From contig NZ_BJND01000068.1 of assembly GCF_006539505.1 (NCBI RefSeq), positions 1 to 48,248 of the forward strand: a stretch of DNA of 48,248 bases. The letters are read 5' to 3'. How positions within the stretch are numbered: the first letter of the stretch is position 1; every line of letters starts with the position of its first letter. Under the pieces are notes generated by a model. The model was not told the DNA's origin. It worked only from the letters and a program-made list of their open reading frames with translations, and did no database searches. Position numbers and translations under genes: made by a program. This DNA comes from Streptomyces spinoverrucosus (GTDB taxonomy: Bacteria; Actinomycetota; Actinomycetes; Streptomycetales; Streptomycetaceae). This document shows positions 29,106 to 37,970 of this stretch, in pieces.

Positions 29106-30110
29106 TCAGATCGCGAGCTGCTGGTCATTGCGGTTCAGCCAGCGGCGGTAGACGGAGGTGAAGACGATCAGGATGGCCAGCAGCAGGATGCCGTAGGCGG
29201 CGGACTGTGCGAAGTCGCGCGGCTGCTGCCCGAAGCCGAGGTAGTACGCCCAGGTGACGAGGATCTGGGCATCCGGCGCAGTGGTGCCGAACAGCAGGAA
29301 GATCACCGCGAACTGGTTGAAGGTCCAGATCACGCCGAGCAGGACGACGGTGGAGCTGACCGACCTCAGGCCCGGCAGGGTGACGTACCGGAAGCGCTGC
29401 CAGGCGTTCGCGCCGTCCATCTCGGCGGCCTCGTACAGCGTGCGGTCGATCGACTGGAGACCGCCGAGCAGCGAGACCATCATGAACGGCACCCCGCACC
29501 AGGTGTTGACCATGATCGCGGCGAACCGCTGCCAGAAGGTGTCCTCCAGCCACTGCGGCGCCGGCAGGTGCAGGGTTTCCAGGGCGGAGTTGATGATGCC
29601 ACCGTCGGCGAGCATGAAACGCCAGCCGAAGACGGTGACGAAGGTGGGCACGGCCCACGGCAGGACCATGATCAGCCGGTAGAACGTGCGGCCGCGCAGC
29701 TTCTGGTTGAGCAGCAGAGCGAGGCCCAGACCGATGGAGTAGTGCAGGGCGACACAGGCGGCCGTCCACACGATCGTCCAGATGAAGTGCGACCAGAAGC
29801 GGTCGTAGGCGGTCTCGCCCCACAGGATGTCGGCGTAGTTGTCGAAGCCGATGAACTTGTAGGTGGCCTCGATCTCGTTGACGCCGATCGTGCGGGCCGT
29901 GTTGAGGCTGTTGGCGTCGGTGAGCGTCAGGTAGAAGCCGTACGCCAGCGGATACAGCACCAGGACGCCGAGCACGAGGACCACCGGGGCGATCATCGCG
30001 TAGGCGTACCAGTACTTCTGGTAGCTGCGCCTCAGGCGCTGGAGTGGCCCGGGCCGGGGCCCGCGGTCACCGAGTCGCTTTCCGGTCGCTCGATCGATGG
30101 CGACTGTCAT
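29106..30110 (-). CDS. malF: Maltodextrin ABC transporter permease MalF
   Basis: 334-residue inner-membrane permease. The first helix starts around residue 35 (YAMIAPVVLVLGVLVLYPLA), and the EAA loop is visible as YEAAEMDGANAWQRFRYVTL followed by PGL. It lacks the long periplasmic P2 domain of E. coli MalF, as is normal in Gram-positive relatives. It is separated from malE by 109 bp containing a hairpin, while malG follows after 13 bases. AAAGG lies upstream of ATG 30110 at slightly long spacing, which may lower its expression relative to malE. Confidence 0.96.
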   Translation of the reverse strand: MTVAIDRATGKRLGDRGPRPGPLQRLRRSYQKYWYAYAMIAPVVLVLGVLVLYPLAYGFYLTLTDANSLNTARTIGVNEIEATYKFIGFDNYADILWGETAYDRFWSHFIWTIVWTAACVALHYSIGLGLALLLNQKLRGRTFYRLIMVLPWAVPTFVTVFGWRFMLADGGIINSALETLHLPAPQWLEDTFWQRFAAIMVNTWCGVPFMMVSLLGGLQSIDRTLYEAAEMDGANAWQRFRYVTLPGLRSVSSTVVLLGVIWTFNQFAVIFLLFGTTAPDAQILVTWAYYLGFGQQPRDFAQSAAYGILLLAILIVFTSVYRRWLNRNDQQLAI

Positions 30111-30166
30111 GGTTCGACAACCTTTGTGAGGATCTACAGATCAGGGGGTACGGCGCACAGGCCGAC

Positions 30167-30211
30167 GGCCGCCGGATCCTTCCCCCCATGAGTCAGGAGG
30201 ATCCGACGGCC
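30167..30211 (-). terminator. Intercistronic hairpin between malE and malF
   Basis: Arms 30167-30180 and 30198-30211 pair with one mismatch in 14 bp around a 17-base loop, 9 bases beyond the malE stop. This is the usual device for keeping binding-protein mRNA more abundant than permease mRNA. Confidence 0.75.
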
Positions 30212-30219
30212 GGTCGGGG

Positions 30220-31488
30220 TCACTTGCTGAAGTCCGGGACCAGCTTGGTGATCGAGGTCTCGGCGCTGTCGAGCCCCTCGTCCAGGGACTTCTTGCCGCC
30301 GGCGACAGCGAGCAGCTCGTCGTCGAGCGGACCCCACAGCGAGCTGTACTCGGGCAGCGCGGGGCGCGGCTGGGCGGCGGCGAGGACGCCCTGGTAGCCG
30401 GCGATGCCCGGGTCGGCCTTGACCTCGGCGGTGTAGGCGTCGTCGCGGGTGGGCAGCGTCGAGTTCTTCAGGGCGATGGTCTCCTGGGCCTTCGCCGAGG
30501 TCATGAAGTTGACGAACTTCAGCGCGGCCTGCTGGTGGGCCTCGTCGGAGCCGGCGTACACGGAGAGGTTGTGGCCGCCGGTCGGGGCGCCCGCCTTGCC
30601 GGTGGAGCCGGCCGGGACGGTGGCGATGCCCAGGTTCTCCTTGTCCTTGAACGCGGAGCCCTTGTAGAAGTTGGTGATCTCCCAGGGGCCCTGGATGATC
30701 GCGGCGACCTTGCCGTTGACGAACGCGTCCTGGATGTGGGCGTAGGCGTCGGCGGTGGTGTCGGCCTTGTGCAGGCCCTTGCCGTCGAAGAGGCTCAGCC
30801 AGGTCTCGTAGGCCTTCTTGGCCTCGGGCGACTTGACGGTGATCTTCTTGGCGTCGGCGTCGACGGTGTCGGTGCCCTCGCCGTAGAGGAAGGACTGGGC
30901 GTAGTAGGCCTGGGTGGAGCCCCAGTAGCCGTCGACGCCGGTCTTGTCCTTGATCGTGGCGGCGGCCTTCTTCAGGTCGTCCCAGGTCTTGGGAGCCTCG
31001 ACGCCGGCCTTCTCGAAGAGGTCCTTGTTGTAGACGAGGGCCAGGGTGTCCGTGACGAAGGGCACGCCGTACGTCTTGCCCTCGTACTTGGCCTGCTCGA
31101 TCAGGCTGGGCTGGAACTTGCTCTCGTCGGTGAGGGCCTCGGTGCCGTCCAGCGGCAGGAAGTAGCCCTTCTTGGCGAAGGCGGGGGTCCAGCCGACCTC
31201 GGAGCGCAGCACGTCAGGGGCGCCCTTGGAGCCGGCGGCCGTGTCGAACTTGTTCTGCGCCTGGTCGAAGGGCACGTTGACGTACTTGACCTTGATGTCC
31301 TTGTTGGCGGCCTCGAACTCCTTGACCAAGGCCTGGTACGTCGGCGCCTCGTTGGTGGCGTTGGAGGTGTCCCACCAGGTGATCGTGACCGGACCGCCGG
31401 CCGAGTCGCCGCTGTCGTCTCCGCCGCAGGCCGTCGCCGTGAGGGCGAGGGACGCCACCAGCGCGGTGGCCGCTATGCCACGCCGCAT
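30220..31488 (-). CDS. malE: Maltodextrin-binding lipoprotein MalE
   Basis: 422-residue extracellular solute-binding protein of family 1. The lipobox LTATAC places the lipidated Cys at residue 21. Next come VTITWWDTSNATNEAPTYQ, typical of the family's first strand and ligand region, and GPWEITNFYKGSAF near the hinge. It captures maltodextrins and delivers them to MalFG. It is the first gene of a leftward operon, with ATG 31488 preceded by AAGGAGAA. The 381-bp region shared with malR carries several TGCAAG/CTTGCA motifs. A hairpin after the stop likely stabilises its mRNA. Confidence 0.97.
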   Translation of the reverse strand: MRRGIAATALVASLALTATACGGDDSGDSAGGPVTITWWDTSNATNEAPTYQALVKEFEAANKDIKVKYVNVPFDQAQNKFDTAAGSKGAPDVLRSEVGWTPAFAKKGYFLPLDGTEALTDESKFQPSLIEQAKYEGKTYGVPFVTDTLALVYNKDLFEKAGVEAPKTWDDLKKAAATIKDKTGVDGYWGSTQAYYAQSFLYGEGTDTVDADAKKITVKSPEAKKAYETWLSLFDGKGLHKADTTADAYAHIQDAFVNGKVAAIIQGPWEITNFYKGSAFKDKENLGIATVPAGSTGKAGAPTGGHNLSVYAGSDEAHQQAALKFVNFMTSAKAQETIALKNSTLPTRDDAYTAEVKADPGIAGYQGVLAAAQPRPALPEYSSLWGPLDDELLAVAGGKKSLDEGLDSAETSITKLVPDFSK

Positions 31489-31621
31489 GAGTTCTCCTTG
31501 AGGGTGAAAGCCCGAGTTAGCAGGGGGTGGTCCCGTCTACCGCCCCTGTCGACTTGCCGACTGCGCCGTTGCGGCGGCCGGGCGACCGTGAACGTAACAG
31601 CGATGTAAGCGTTGCGAAAGA

Positions 31622-31644
31622 CCTTGCAGAAAAAAAGTGCAAGG
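31622..31644. promoter_or_regulatory. Candidate MalR operator of malE
   Basis: CCTTGCA (31622-31628) and TGCAAGG (31638-31644) form perfect 7-bp inverted arms around a 9-base A-rich spacer. It includes CTTGCAG, which I recall as a reported MalR-binding motif in S. lividans/S. coelicolor. Related half-sites (GTTGCG at 31611) lie next to it, toward malE. Confidence 0.7.
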
Positions 31645-31729
31645 CATCACCGAAGTTATCCGCACGTGACCTGTCGTCGATCGCTGTGAGACCGTTGTTC
31701 TGCGGGGTTGAGCGGGCACGGACCGTGTT

Positions 31730-31754
31730 GTGCAAGACTCTGCAAGCTCTTGCC
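31730..31754. promoter_or_regulatory. Candidate MalR autoregulatory site
   Basis: Two TGCAAG copies (31731 and 31741) one helical turn apart are followed by CTTGCC (31749), giving direct and inverted repeats of the malE operator half-site. It lies 115-140 bp upstream of the chosen malR start, suggesting autoregulation or cooperative looping with 31622-31644. Confidence 0.6.
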
Positions 31755-31869
31755 ATCCGTTTCACGAAGGGACGCCATGCCGCAGCAACCCGCAGCGCGC
31801 CGGTCAACCGCCCGCACCCGGCGTCCGATTGGTGTGCAAGGCGACATACGGCCGGTACAGTCCAGTGCC

Positions 31870-32904
31870 GTGACCACACGGCTTGCCGACATCGCTGCTC
31901 AGGCGGGGGTGAGCGAAGCGACCGTCAGCCGCGTCCTCAACGGGAAGCCGGGCGTCGCCGCCACCACCCGCCAGTCCGTACTGGCCGCGCTCGACGTCCT
32001 CGGCTACGAGCGTCCGGTGCGGCTGCGGCAGCGCAGCGCGGGCCTGGTCGGCCTGATCACCCCGGAGCTGGAGAACCCGATATTCCCGGCCCTGGCCCAG
32101 GTCATCGGCCAGGCGCTGACCCGGCAGGGCTACACCCCGGTCCTCGCCACCCAGACCCCCGGCGGCTCCACCGAGGACGAGCTGACCGAGATGCTGGTCG
32201 ACCGCGGGGTCGCCGGCATCATCTATGTCTCCGGACTGCACGCCGACACCACCGCCGACATGCAGCGCTACGAGCAGCTGCGCGCGCAGGGCGTGCCGTT
32301 CGTGCTGGTCGACGGTTTCTCCCCGAAGGTGCAGGCGCCCTTCATCTCCCCCGACGACCGGGCGGCGATGACGCTGGCGGTCACCCACCTCGTCTCGCTG
32401 GGCCACACCCGGATCGGCCTCGCCCTCGGCCCGAAACGGTTCGTCCCCGTGCAGCGCAAGATCGAGGGTTTCGTACGGGCGATGCAGGACCAGCTGGGTC
32501 TGAGCCAGGAGTCCGTCGAGTCGGAGCTCGTCCAGCACTCGCTGTACACCCTGGAGGGCGGCCAGGCCGCCGCCACGGCCCTCATCGGCCGGGACTGCAC
32601 CGCGGTGGTGTGCGCCAGCGACATGATGGCCCTCGGTGCGATACGGGCGGCCCGGCAGCTGGGCCTGAAGGTCCCGACGGACGTCTCGGTCGTGGGCTTC
32701 GACGACTCCCCGCTGATCGCCTTCACCGACCCGCCGCTCACCACCGTCCGCAAGCCGGTCCCGGCGATGGGTCAGGCGGCGGTGCGCACGCTGCTGGAGG
32801 AGATCGGCGGGACGCCCGCGCCGCACAGCGAGTTCGTGTTCATGCCGGAGCTGGTGGTGCGCGGTTCGACCGCTTCGGCCCCTGGGGACCGGCATCGTCC
32901 CTAG
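31870..32904 (+). CDS. malR: LacI-family maltose regulator MalR
   Basis: 344-residue repressor. The LacI HTH is at the very start (TTRLADIAAQAGVSEATVS, then RVLNG), followed by the hinge and a periplasmic-binding-protein-like effector domain (LVGLITPELENPIFPALAQV; ending with VVGFDDSPLIAFTDPPLTTV). It is expected to repress malEFG and the amylolytic genes until a maltodextrin is bound, as the homologous MalR/Reg1 does. Start choice is uncertain: GTG 31870 puts the HTH at residue 2 and gives the length known for MalR, while ATG 31777 has a better ribosome site (GAAGG) and would add 31 basic residues. It is divergent from malE. Confidence 0.95.
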   Translation: MTTRLADIAAQAGVSEATVSRVLNGKPGVAATTRQSVLAALDVLGYERPVRLRQRSAGLVGLITPELENPIFPALAQVIGQALTRQGYTPVLATQTPGGSTEDELTEMLVDRGVAGIIYVSGLHADTTADMQRYEQLRAQGVPFVLVDGFSPKVQAPFISPDDRAAMTLAVTHLVSLGHTRIGLALGPKRFVPVQRKIEGFVRAMQDQLGLSQESVESELVQHSLYTLEGGQAAATALIGRDCTAVVCASDMMALGAIRAARQLGLKVPTDVSVVGFDDSPLIAFTDPPLTTVRKPVPAMGQAAVRTLLEEIGGTPAPHSEFVFMPELVVRGSTASAPGDRHRP

Positions 32905-33046
32905 GGCGGAGAATCGTCGCTTCGCCCTGATACGCGGGTACGAGGCGAACGCCTCCCGGGGCCCTCCCGCTGCCGTAGAACGTGCGTGCTGAATGCCACC
33001 AGGGGATGATCGGAGCGGGAATTCTTTTCTGGCAGACTCTGTGCCC

Positions 33047-33898
33047 ATGGGTGACACGACCGTGACGACACTGGAAGGCCGGGAAGAGGCCGTTCCACAC
33101 CCCGTCGCGGACGACACGGGGGCGGATTTCCTGGATCGGCTGCGTACTCCGAGTCGGCCGCGGCTGTGGTTCGAGATCCTGCTGATCGCGGTGAGTTACT
33201 GGACGTACTCACTGATCCGCAACGCGGTTCCGGAGCAGAAGGCCGAGGCGCTGCGCAACGCGGACTGGATCTGGAAGGCCGAGCAACAGCTCGGCATCGC
33301 CGTCGAGCAGACCGTCAACCATGCCGTGAACTCGGTGACTTGGCTCATCGTCGGCATGAACTACTACTACGCGACACTGCACTTCGTGGTCACGCTCGGT
33401 GTCCTGGTGTGGCTCTACCGTGGCCATCCCGGCCGCTACGCGGCGACCCGCATGGTGCTGTTCGCGACGACGGGCGTGGCGCTGGTCGGTTACTACCTGT
33501 ATCCGCTCGCCCCGCCCCGGTTGATGAACGGCGGCCACTTCATCGACACGGTCATGGTCCACCAGACCTGGGGTTCGATGGCCTCCGGCGACCTGAAGAA
33601 CATGTCCAACCAGTACGCCGCGATGCCGTCCATGCACATCGGCTGGTCCCTGTGGTGCGGCCTGACGATCTTCGCGCTGGCGACCGTCCCCTGGGTCCGG
33701 GTGCTGGGCCTGCTCTACCCGACGCTCACCCTCGTCGTGATCGTCGCCACGGCCAACCACTTCTGGCTGGACGCGCTCGGCGGCATGCTGTGCCTCTCCT
33801 TCGGTTACGGGGTGGCACGCGTGTGGTACGGAACGCTGCCGTACGCACTGCCGCGCCTGGTCCCGAAGCGCAAGCCGCTGGTGCCGAGACAGGCGTAG
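33047..33898 (+). CDS. PAP2-superfamily membrane protein
   Basis: 283-residue polytopic membrane protein with about six helices. The PAP2-type motifs are AAMPSMHIGW (His197) and TANHFWLDALGG (His238, Asp242), matching the subgroup related to Aur1/inositol-phosphotransferases and lipid phosphatases. The first phosphatase motif (K-x6-RP) is weak, as in that subgroup. It could dephosphorylate or transfer a phospho-headgroup on the outer face of the membrane; the substrate is unknown. ATG 33047 is supported by the sequence after it, though no strong ribosome site is present; GTG 33041 is an alternative. It is separated from malR by 142 bp with only a weak hairpin. Confidence 0.85.
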   Translation: MGDTTVTTLEGREEAVPHPVADDTGADFLDRLRTPSRPRLWFEILLIAVSYWTYSLIRNAVPEQKAEALRNADWIWKAEQQLGIAVEQTVNHAVNSVTWLIVGMNYYYATLHFVVTLGVLVWLYRGHPGRYAATRMVLFATTGVALVGYYLYPLAPPRLMNGGHFIDTVMVHQTWGSMASGDLKNMSNQYAAMPSMHIGWSLWCGLTIFALATVPWVRVLGLLYPTLTLVVIVATANHFWLDALGGMLCLSFGYGVARVWYGTLPYALPRLVPKRKPLVPRQA

Positions 33899-33910
33899 GC
33901 ATGGACAGGT

Positions 33911-33945
33911 GCCGCCCGGCGGTCGTGCGGGGAGCGCCGGGCGGC
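33911..33945. terminator. Bidirectional terminator between PAP2 and subtilase genes
   Basis: Perfect 11-bp arms (33911-33921 and 33935-33945) with a 13-base loop lie in the 63-bp gap between these convergent genes. Confidence 0.85.
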
Positions 33946-33961
33946 TTCGGTCGCGCCGAGG

Positions 33962-36900
33962 TCAGCCGACGATTCCCGCGGCGCGTACGACGGTCTGCGT
34001 CACGGTGTTGCCGCGGCTGTCACCGGCCTGGACGCGCAGCGAGAGGTACTGCGCGGAGGCGGGCGCGTGCAGCGACAGGCTCACCTTGCCGTTGCCCCTG
34101 CCGCTGAGGCGTGCCGTCGTCCAGGTGGCGCCGTCGTCGTAGGACAGCTCCACCTTGCGGGTGTTGAGCGCCGCCTTCGAGCCGCCTGGCAGGTGCAGCG
34201 GAGTGACCAGCAGGGTCGCGTCGGCCGCTGCCCTGCCGGCGTCGGACGTCGGCAGGGTGTAGTCGACCTGGACGAGCGGGAGTTGCTCGCTGTCGTCGGC
34301 GTTCTTGGGCGCCGCGGAGGTGAATGTCCACTCGGTGCGCGTGTCGGTGGAGTAGGGGAAGGCGGCCGTGGCGGTACGGGTCGCCGTGTGCACCAGACGG
34401 TAGGTGCCCTTCGCGGCCGGTACGGTCGCGCTCACCCCGGCGCCGCCCTCGGCGAGGAGGGTGTCGCCCCGGTACAGCGAGGTCTCCTGGGTGGTGTCGG
34501 AGCTGCCGAAGGCGGCGTAGTTGGCGTGGCCGCCGCCGGAGTCGCCCCAGGACGGGATGAGGACGTCCACCTCATCGCCGGTGCGCACGGGCAGCTGGAT
34601 GCTGTCGTTGATGCGGGGCCGCACCACGGGCCCGAACCACTCCACGTCCGTGGTACGGCCCGCCGGATAGGTGACCGCTCCGGACGCGCTGTAGGACAGG
34701 GACTGAAGCTCGCCCTCCTCGCTCCACGAGAACGTGTCGTCGGTGCTGACGTAGTCGGTGCGGTGCGCGCCGGCCGTGCTCAGCCGGTTGGTGGCGACCT
34801 GGTACATGGTCCAGGGGTGGACGTCGTAGCGGTTCTCGTACACCTCGCGGCCGGTGGGGTTGTGGAAGGAGGTCTCGACCCGGGCCAGTTGCCCGGTCGT
34901 GGGCGCGTAGACGAGGTTGGCGGGGATGCGGCCCTTCCAGGTGCGGACCAGGTCGTACAGGTAGTCCGTGTCGGGGCGGGAGACGGCCCGCACAGGCACG
35001 CTGCCCGTCGCGCTCGCGTCCACGCTCGCTATGAGCCTGTCGCCGTTCGTACGGGACAGGCCCACCACCTCGATGGAGGACTTGATGATGGGCTCACGCA
35101 GTCGCCCGTCGAGGTCGTTGACGAACAGCAGCAGCTTCACTCCCGCGCCCTGCGCGGCCCTGATCCGGTCGTCCGCCGTGTCCTCATCGCGGGAGTCCCA
35201 GCGCACCACGGCGGCCTTGCCGGCGGCGTCGACGCCCTCGTAGTCCTCCGCGAGACCGTCGCCCGGGTGGATCAGATCGAGGGTGTAGTCGTCCTCGGGC
35301 AGCTTCGCCGAGCCGGGCATGATCCACAGGTCGTCGAACTCCTGCCCGCCGGCGGTCACCGACAGCAGCGGTTCCTGGTTGCGCCAGCGGGCGGTGAGGT
35401 ACTGCTCGCCGTCCCTGGGCGCGGCCGTGGGCGCGGTCCAGACGCTGTCGTAGCCGTCGCCGATCAGCGACATGTCGGTGACCGAGGAGCCGTCCTTGAA
35501 CTCCCGGTAGTAGTCCAGGCGCCGGGAGAAGTTCTCGGCCTTCTTCGGCGTGACTGCCTTGACCTCCTTGAGCTTCGCGCCGTCCAGCACGAGGTCGGTG
35601 GTGCCGGTCACCTTCACCTCGGGAATGACCATGCGGGCGTATCCGGCCGAGGCGGCGCCGTGCGTGCCCTCCACCCGGAAGTCGGCGTAGACGGTGTAGA
35701 TGCCGGGCGGCAGCAGTTCGTCCGACTGGCCGGCGCCGTAGAGATAGGTGCCCGCGTACTCGTCGCCCTTGCGGTAGAAGGTGAGGACGCCGTCCGTGGC
35801 CTCGCCGGAACGGCCGGTGACCTTGGTGCGGACGTGGAACAGCTGCTGGCGGGTGCTGACGCCGAGCAGCGTGCGGGTCAGCGCGGTGCCCTGGGCGGAC
35901 GCCGTCAGCCGGCCGGTCCGGCGCTGGAGGTCGCCCGCCTTGTCCAGGTCGGTGGTGACCGTGGCGGTCGCGGTGCCGTGCGCGGGCACCTCGACGCGGC
36001 TGGGGGTGACGGTGAAGACACCGTCGGGCACGCCGGGGGCGTCCACGGCGAGGTCCACGGTGACGGCCTTGTCACCGGTGTTGGTCCAGGTCGCCGTGGA
36101 CTGGACCGTGCCGTTGTCCGTGCCGGGCGAGTGAATGCCGGCGTCGATCTTGCCGGTGGCGGTGAGCGTCGCCGTGGCCGCCGCGGCGGCGTCCGCCCGG
36201 CCGTTGCCGCCGTCGTCCGCACTGATGTCGGGCGTGGGCTTGACGGTGCTGACCAGGGCATCCTTGATGCGGCTGCCGGTCCAGTCGGGGTGCGCGGCGG
36301 CGACCAGCGCGGCCACGCCGGCCACGTGCGGGGTCGCCATGGAGGTGCCGCTGGCGGTCATGTACGAGCCGCTGCCGGTGGCCGTGTACTGCGAGCGGGC
36401 GGCCAGGATGCCGACACCGGGCGCGGTGATCTCGGGCTTGAGGGCGTCGTCGCCGTAGCGGGGGCCACGGCTGGAGAAGTCGGCGAGGGCGTCGGAGGCG
36501 TCGACCGCGCCGACGGTCAGGGCCGCGTCGGCGGTGCCCGGCGACCGGACCGTCTGGGCACCGGGACCGTCGTTGCCGGCGGCGATGGTGAACAGGGCGC
36601 CGGTCTCGGCGCTCAGCTCGTTCACGGCCCGGGCGAGCACGGTGTCGCCGTCGGCGTTCTCGCTGCTGCCCAGGCTCATGCTGATGACCCGGGCGTGGAC
36701 GTCGCGGGCGGCCCACTCCATGCCCGCCAGGATCCAGGAGTCGTAGCCGTAGCCCTCGTTGGCCAGGACCTTGCCGACATGCAGGTCGACGCCGGGTGCG
36801 ACACCCTTCTCCTTGCCGGCGGAGGCGGCGCCGCTGCCGGCGATGGTGGAGGCGACGTGCGTACCGTGGCCGTTGCGGTCGGTGACGTCCTGGTCGGGGA

Positions 36901-37735
36901 CGAAGCTGGCACTGTCCTCGACCGCGTCCAACAGATCGGGGTGGCCCGGGTCGTAGCCGGTGTCGAGGACGGCCACGTCGACACCGTCGCCGGTGTTGCC
37001 GCCCGCCCAGACCTCGGGGGCGCCGATCTGGGCGACCGAGTCGCTGAGGGTGGCCTCGGCCTTGCCGTCGAGCCAGACCTTGGCGACGCCGCCGTGGAAG
37101 GCCGCGTCGGTGTCCGGTGCCTTCGCGGAGCCGGACCCGGAGCCGGAGCCGGACTCGGTGCCGGTGAGCGCGCTCCACACGGCGTCGCTGTCCTCGCGGT
37201 CCGCTGCGAGGGCCACCCCGTTGATGCTGGTGAGGGGGCGTACGTCCGTGACGTCGCCCGGCATGGCGTCGGCGCGGCGGCGCAGAGTGGAGGCGGACGC
37301 CTCCTTGCCGCCGTAGGTGACGATGAGGGGCAGGTGCTCGAGCGCCGCGTCGTCGTAGCCGTCGGCCACGAGGCGGGAGACGTTGAAGAGTTGGTCGTCC
37401 AGGGCGCCGGATGCCAGGTAGGGGCGGGCGGAGTCGGGATAGACGTAGGTGTCGCCGCCCACGGTCAGCACGCGGGCGCCGGTGGGCTCGCCGTCGGGAC
37501 CCTGAACGGTGAGCGTGCCGGGGCTGTCGCCGGCACCGGGGGCGACGGTGACCTTGTCGCCGGTGACCAGGGTGACGACGGATGCGGCAACGTTGTCAGC
37601 GGCGGTGGCGTCGGCCGAGCGGTCCACCGGTGAGGTGTCTGCGGAGGAGGCCACGTGCGGGGTCGCCGCGGTGACCAGGAGGGCAGCCGCGACCACAAGC
37701 AGGCGGCGCCGTCTTCCGGAGGGGTGGCGTGTCAA
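33962..37735 (-). CDS. Large secreted subtilisin-family (S8) serine protease
   Basis: 1257-residue extracellular protease. An Arg-rich signal (SGRRRRLLVVAAALLVTAAT) leads to a propeptide of about 210 residues and an S8 domain with triad Asp258 (VLDTGYD), His290 (HGTHVAS) and Ser465 (GTSMATPHVAG). A very long C-terminal region (about 520-1257) contains beta-sandwich segments and a PA-like part (AVVRWDSRDEDTADDRIRAA). Start: TTG 37735 with GAGGGAG four bases upstream is preferred, since the ORF's GTG at 37819 has no ribosome site and would place 28 residues before the signal. A LuxR-type regulator is divergent and may control it. Specificity is unknown. Confidence 0.93.
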   Translation of the reverse strand: MTRHPSGRRRRLLVVAAALLVTAATPHVASSADTSPVDRSADATAADNVAASVVTLVTGDKVTVAPGAGDSPGTLTVQGPDGEPTGARVLTVGGDTYVYPDSARPYLASGALDDQLFNVSRLVADGYDDAALEHLPLIVTYGGKEASASTLRRRADAMPGDVTDVRPLTSINGVALAADREDSDAVWSALTGTESGSGSGSGSAKAPDTDAAFHGGVAKVWLDGKAEATLSDSVAQIGAPEVWAGGNTGDGVDVAVLDTGYDPGHPDLLDAVEDSASFVPDQDVTDRNGHGTHVASTIAGSGAASAGKEKGVAPGVDLHVGKVLANEGYGYDSWILAGMEWAARDVHARVISMSLGSSENADGDTVLARAVNELSAETGALFTIAAGNDGPGAQTVRSPGTADAALTVGAVDASDALADFSSRGPRYGDDALKPEITAPGVGILAARSQYTATGSGSYMTASGTSMATPHVAGVAALVAAAHPDWTGSRIKDALVSTVKPTPDISADDGGNGRADAAAAATATLTATGKIDAGIHSPGTDNGTVQSTATWTNTGDKAVTVDLAVDAPGVPDGVFTVTPSRVEVPAHGTATATVTTDLDKAGDLQRRTGRLTASAQGTALTRTLLGVSTRQQLFHVRTKVTGRSGEATDGVLTFYRKGDEYAGTYLYGAGQSDELLPPGIYTVYADFRVEGTHGAASAGYARMVIPEVKVTGTTDLVLDGAKLKEVKAVTPKKAENFSRRLDYYREFKDGSSVTDMSLIGDGYDSVWTAPTAAPRDGEQYLTARWRNQEPLLSVTAGGQEFDDLWIMPGSAKLPEDDYTLDLIHPGDGLAEDYEGVDAAGKAAVVRWDSRDEDTADDRIRAAQGAGVKLLLFVNDLDGRLREPIIKSSIEVVGLSRTNGDRLIASVDASATGSVPVRAVSRPDTDYLYDLVRTWKGRIPANLVYAPTTGQLARVETSFHNPTGREVYENRYDVHPWTMYQVATNRLSTAGAHRTDYVSTDDTFSWSEEGELQSLSYSASGAVTYPAGRTTDVEWFGPVVRPRINDSIQLPVRTGDEVDVLIPSWGDSGGGHANYAAFGSSDTTQETSLYRGDTLLAEGGAGVSATVPAAKGTYRLVHTATRTATAAFPYSTDTRTEWTFTSAAPKNADDSEQLPLVQVDYTLPTSDAGRAAADATLLVTPLHLPGGSKAALNTRKVELSYDDGATWTTARLSGRGNGKVSLSLHAPASAQYLSLRVQAGDSRGNTVTQTVVRAAGIVG

Positions 37736-37820
37736 AGGACTCCCTCGACTTGAGTGGATGTACTGGCAGTTGATGCGCAGGGCCAGTCGCGCCTTCGGGA
37801 CTGGTGGGAGCGTGCCCACC

Positions 37821-37862
37821 TTGACGGTGTCGCGTCATGCGCGACAAGATCCGGCTGTCGCG
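37821..37862. promoter_or_regulatory. Palindrome and repeat in the protease/regulator divergent region
   Basis: TGTCGCG-TCATG-CGCGACA (37828-37846) is a perfect 7-bp inverted repeat; a further TGTCGCG is at 37856-37862. TTGACG (37821-37826) and CAAGAT (37845-37850), 18 bases apart, resemble a vegetative promoter for the rightward gene, and the palindrome overlaps it. This would suit autoregulation and control of the protease. Confidence 0.5.
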
Positions 37863-37970
37863 GCTTCGCGCAATTGCCCACATGCGCTTGGGTCCCGCGA
37901 GCGGTGGCGCGGAGATGCGGCAGCGACACGTTCAACACCGATGCGCACTACAGCGGGAGCGTCAGGCTGC

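Noticed and set aside
34067..37633. A 1188-codon + strand frame opposite the subtilase
   Set aside because: Same mirror effect; the minus strand carries the complete S8 triad and a signal peptide.
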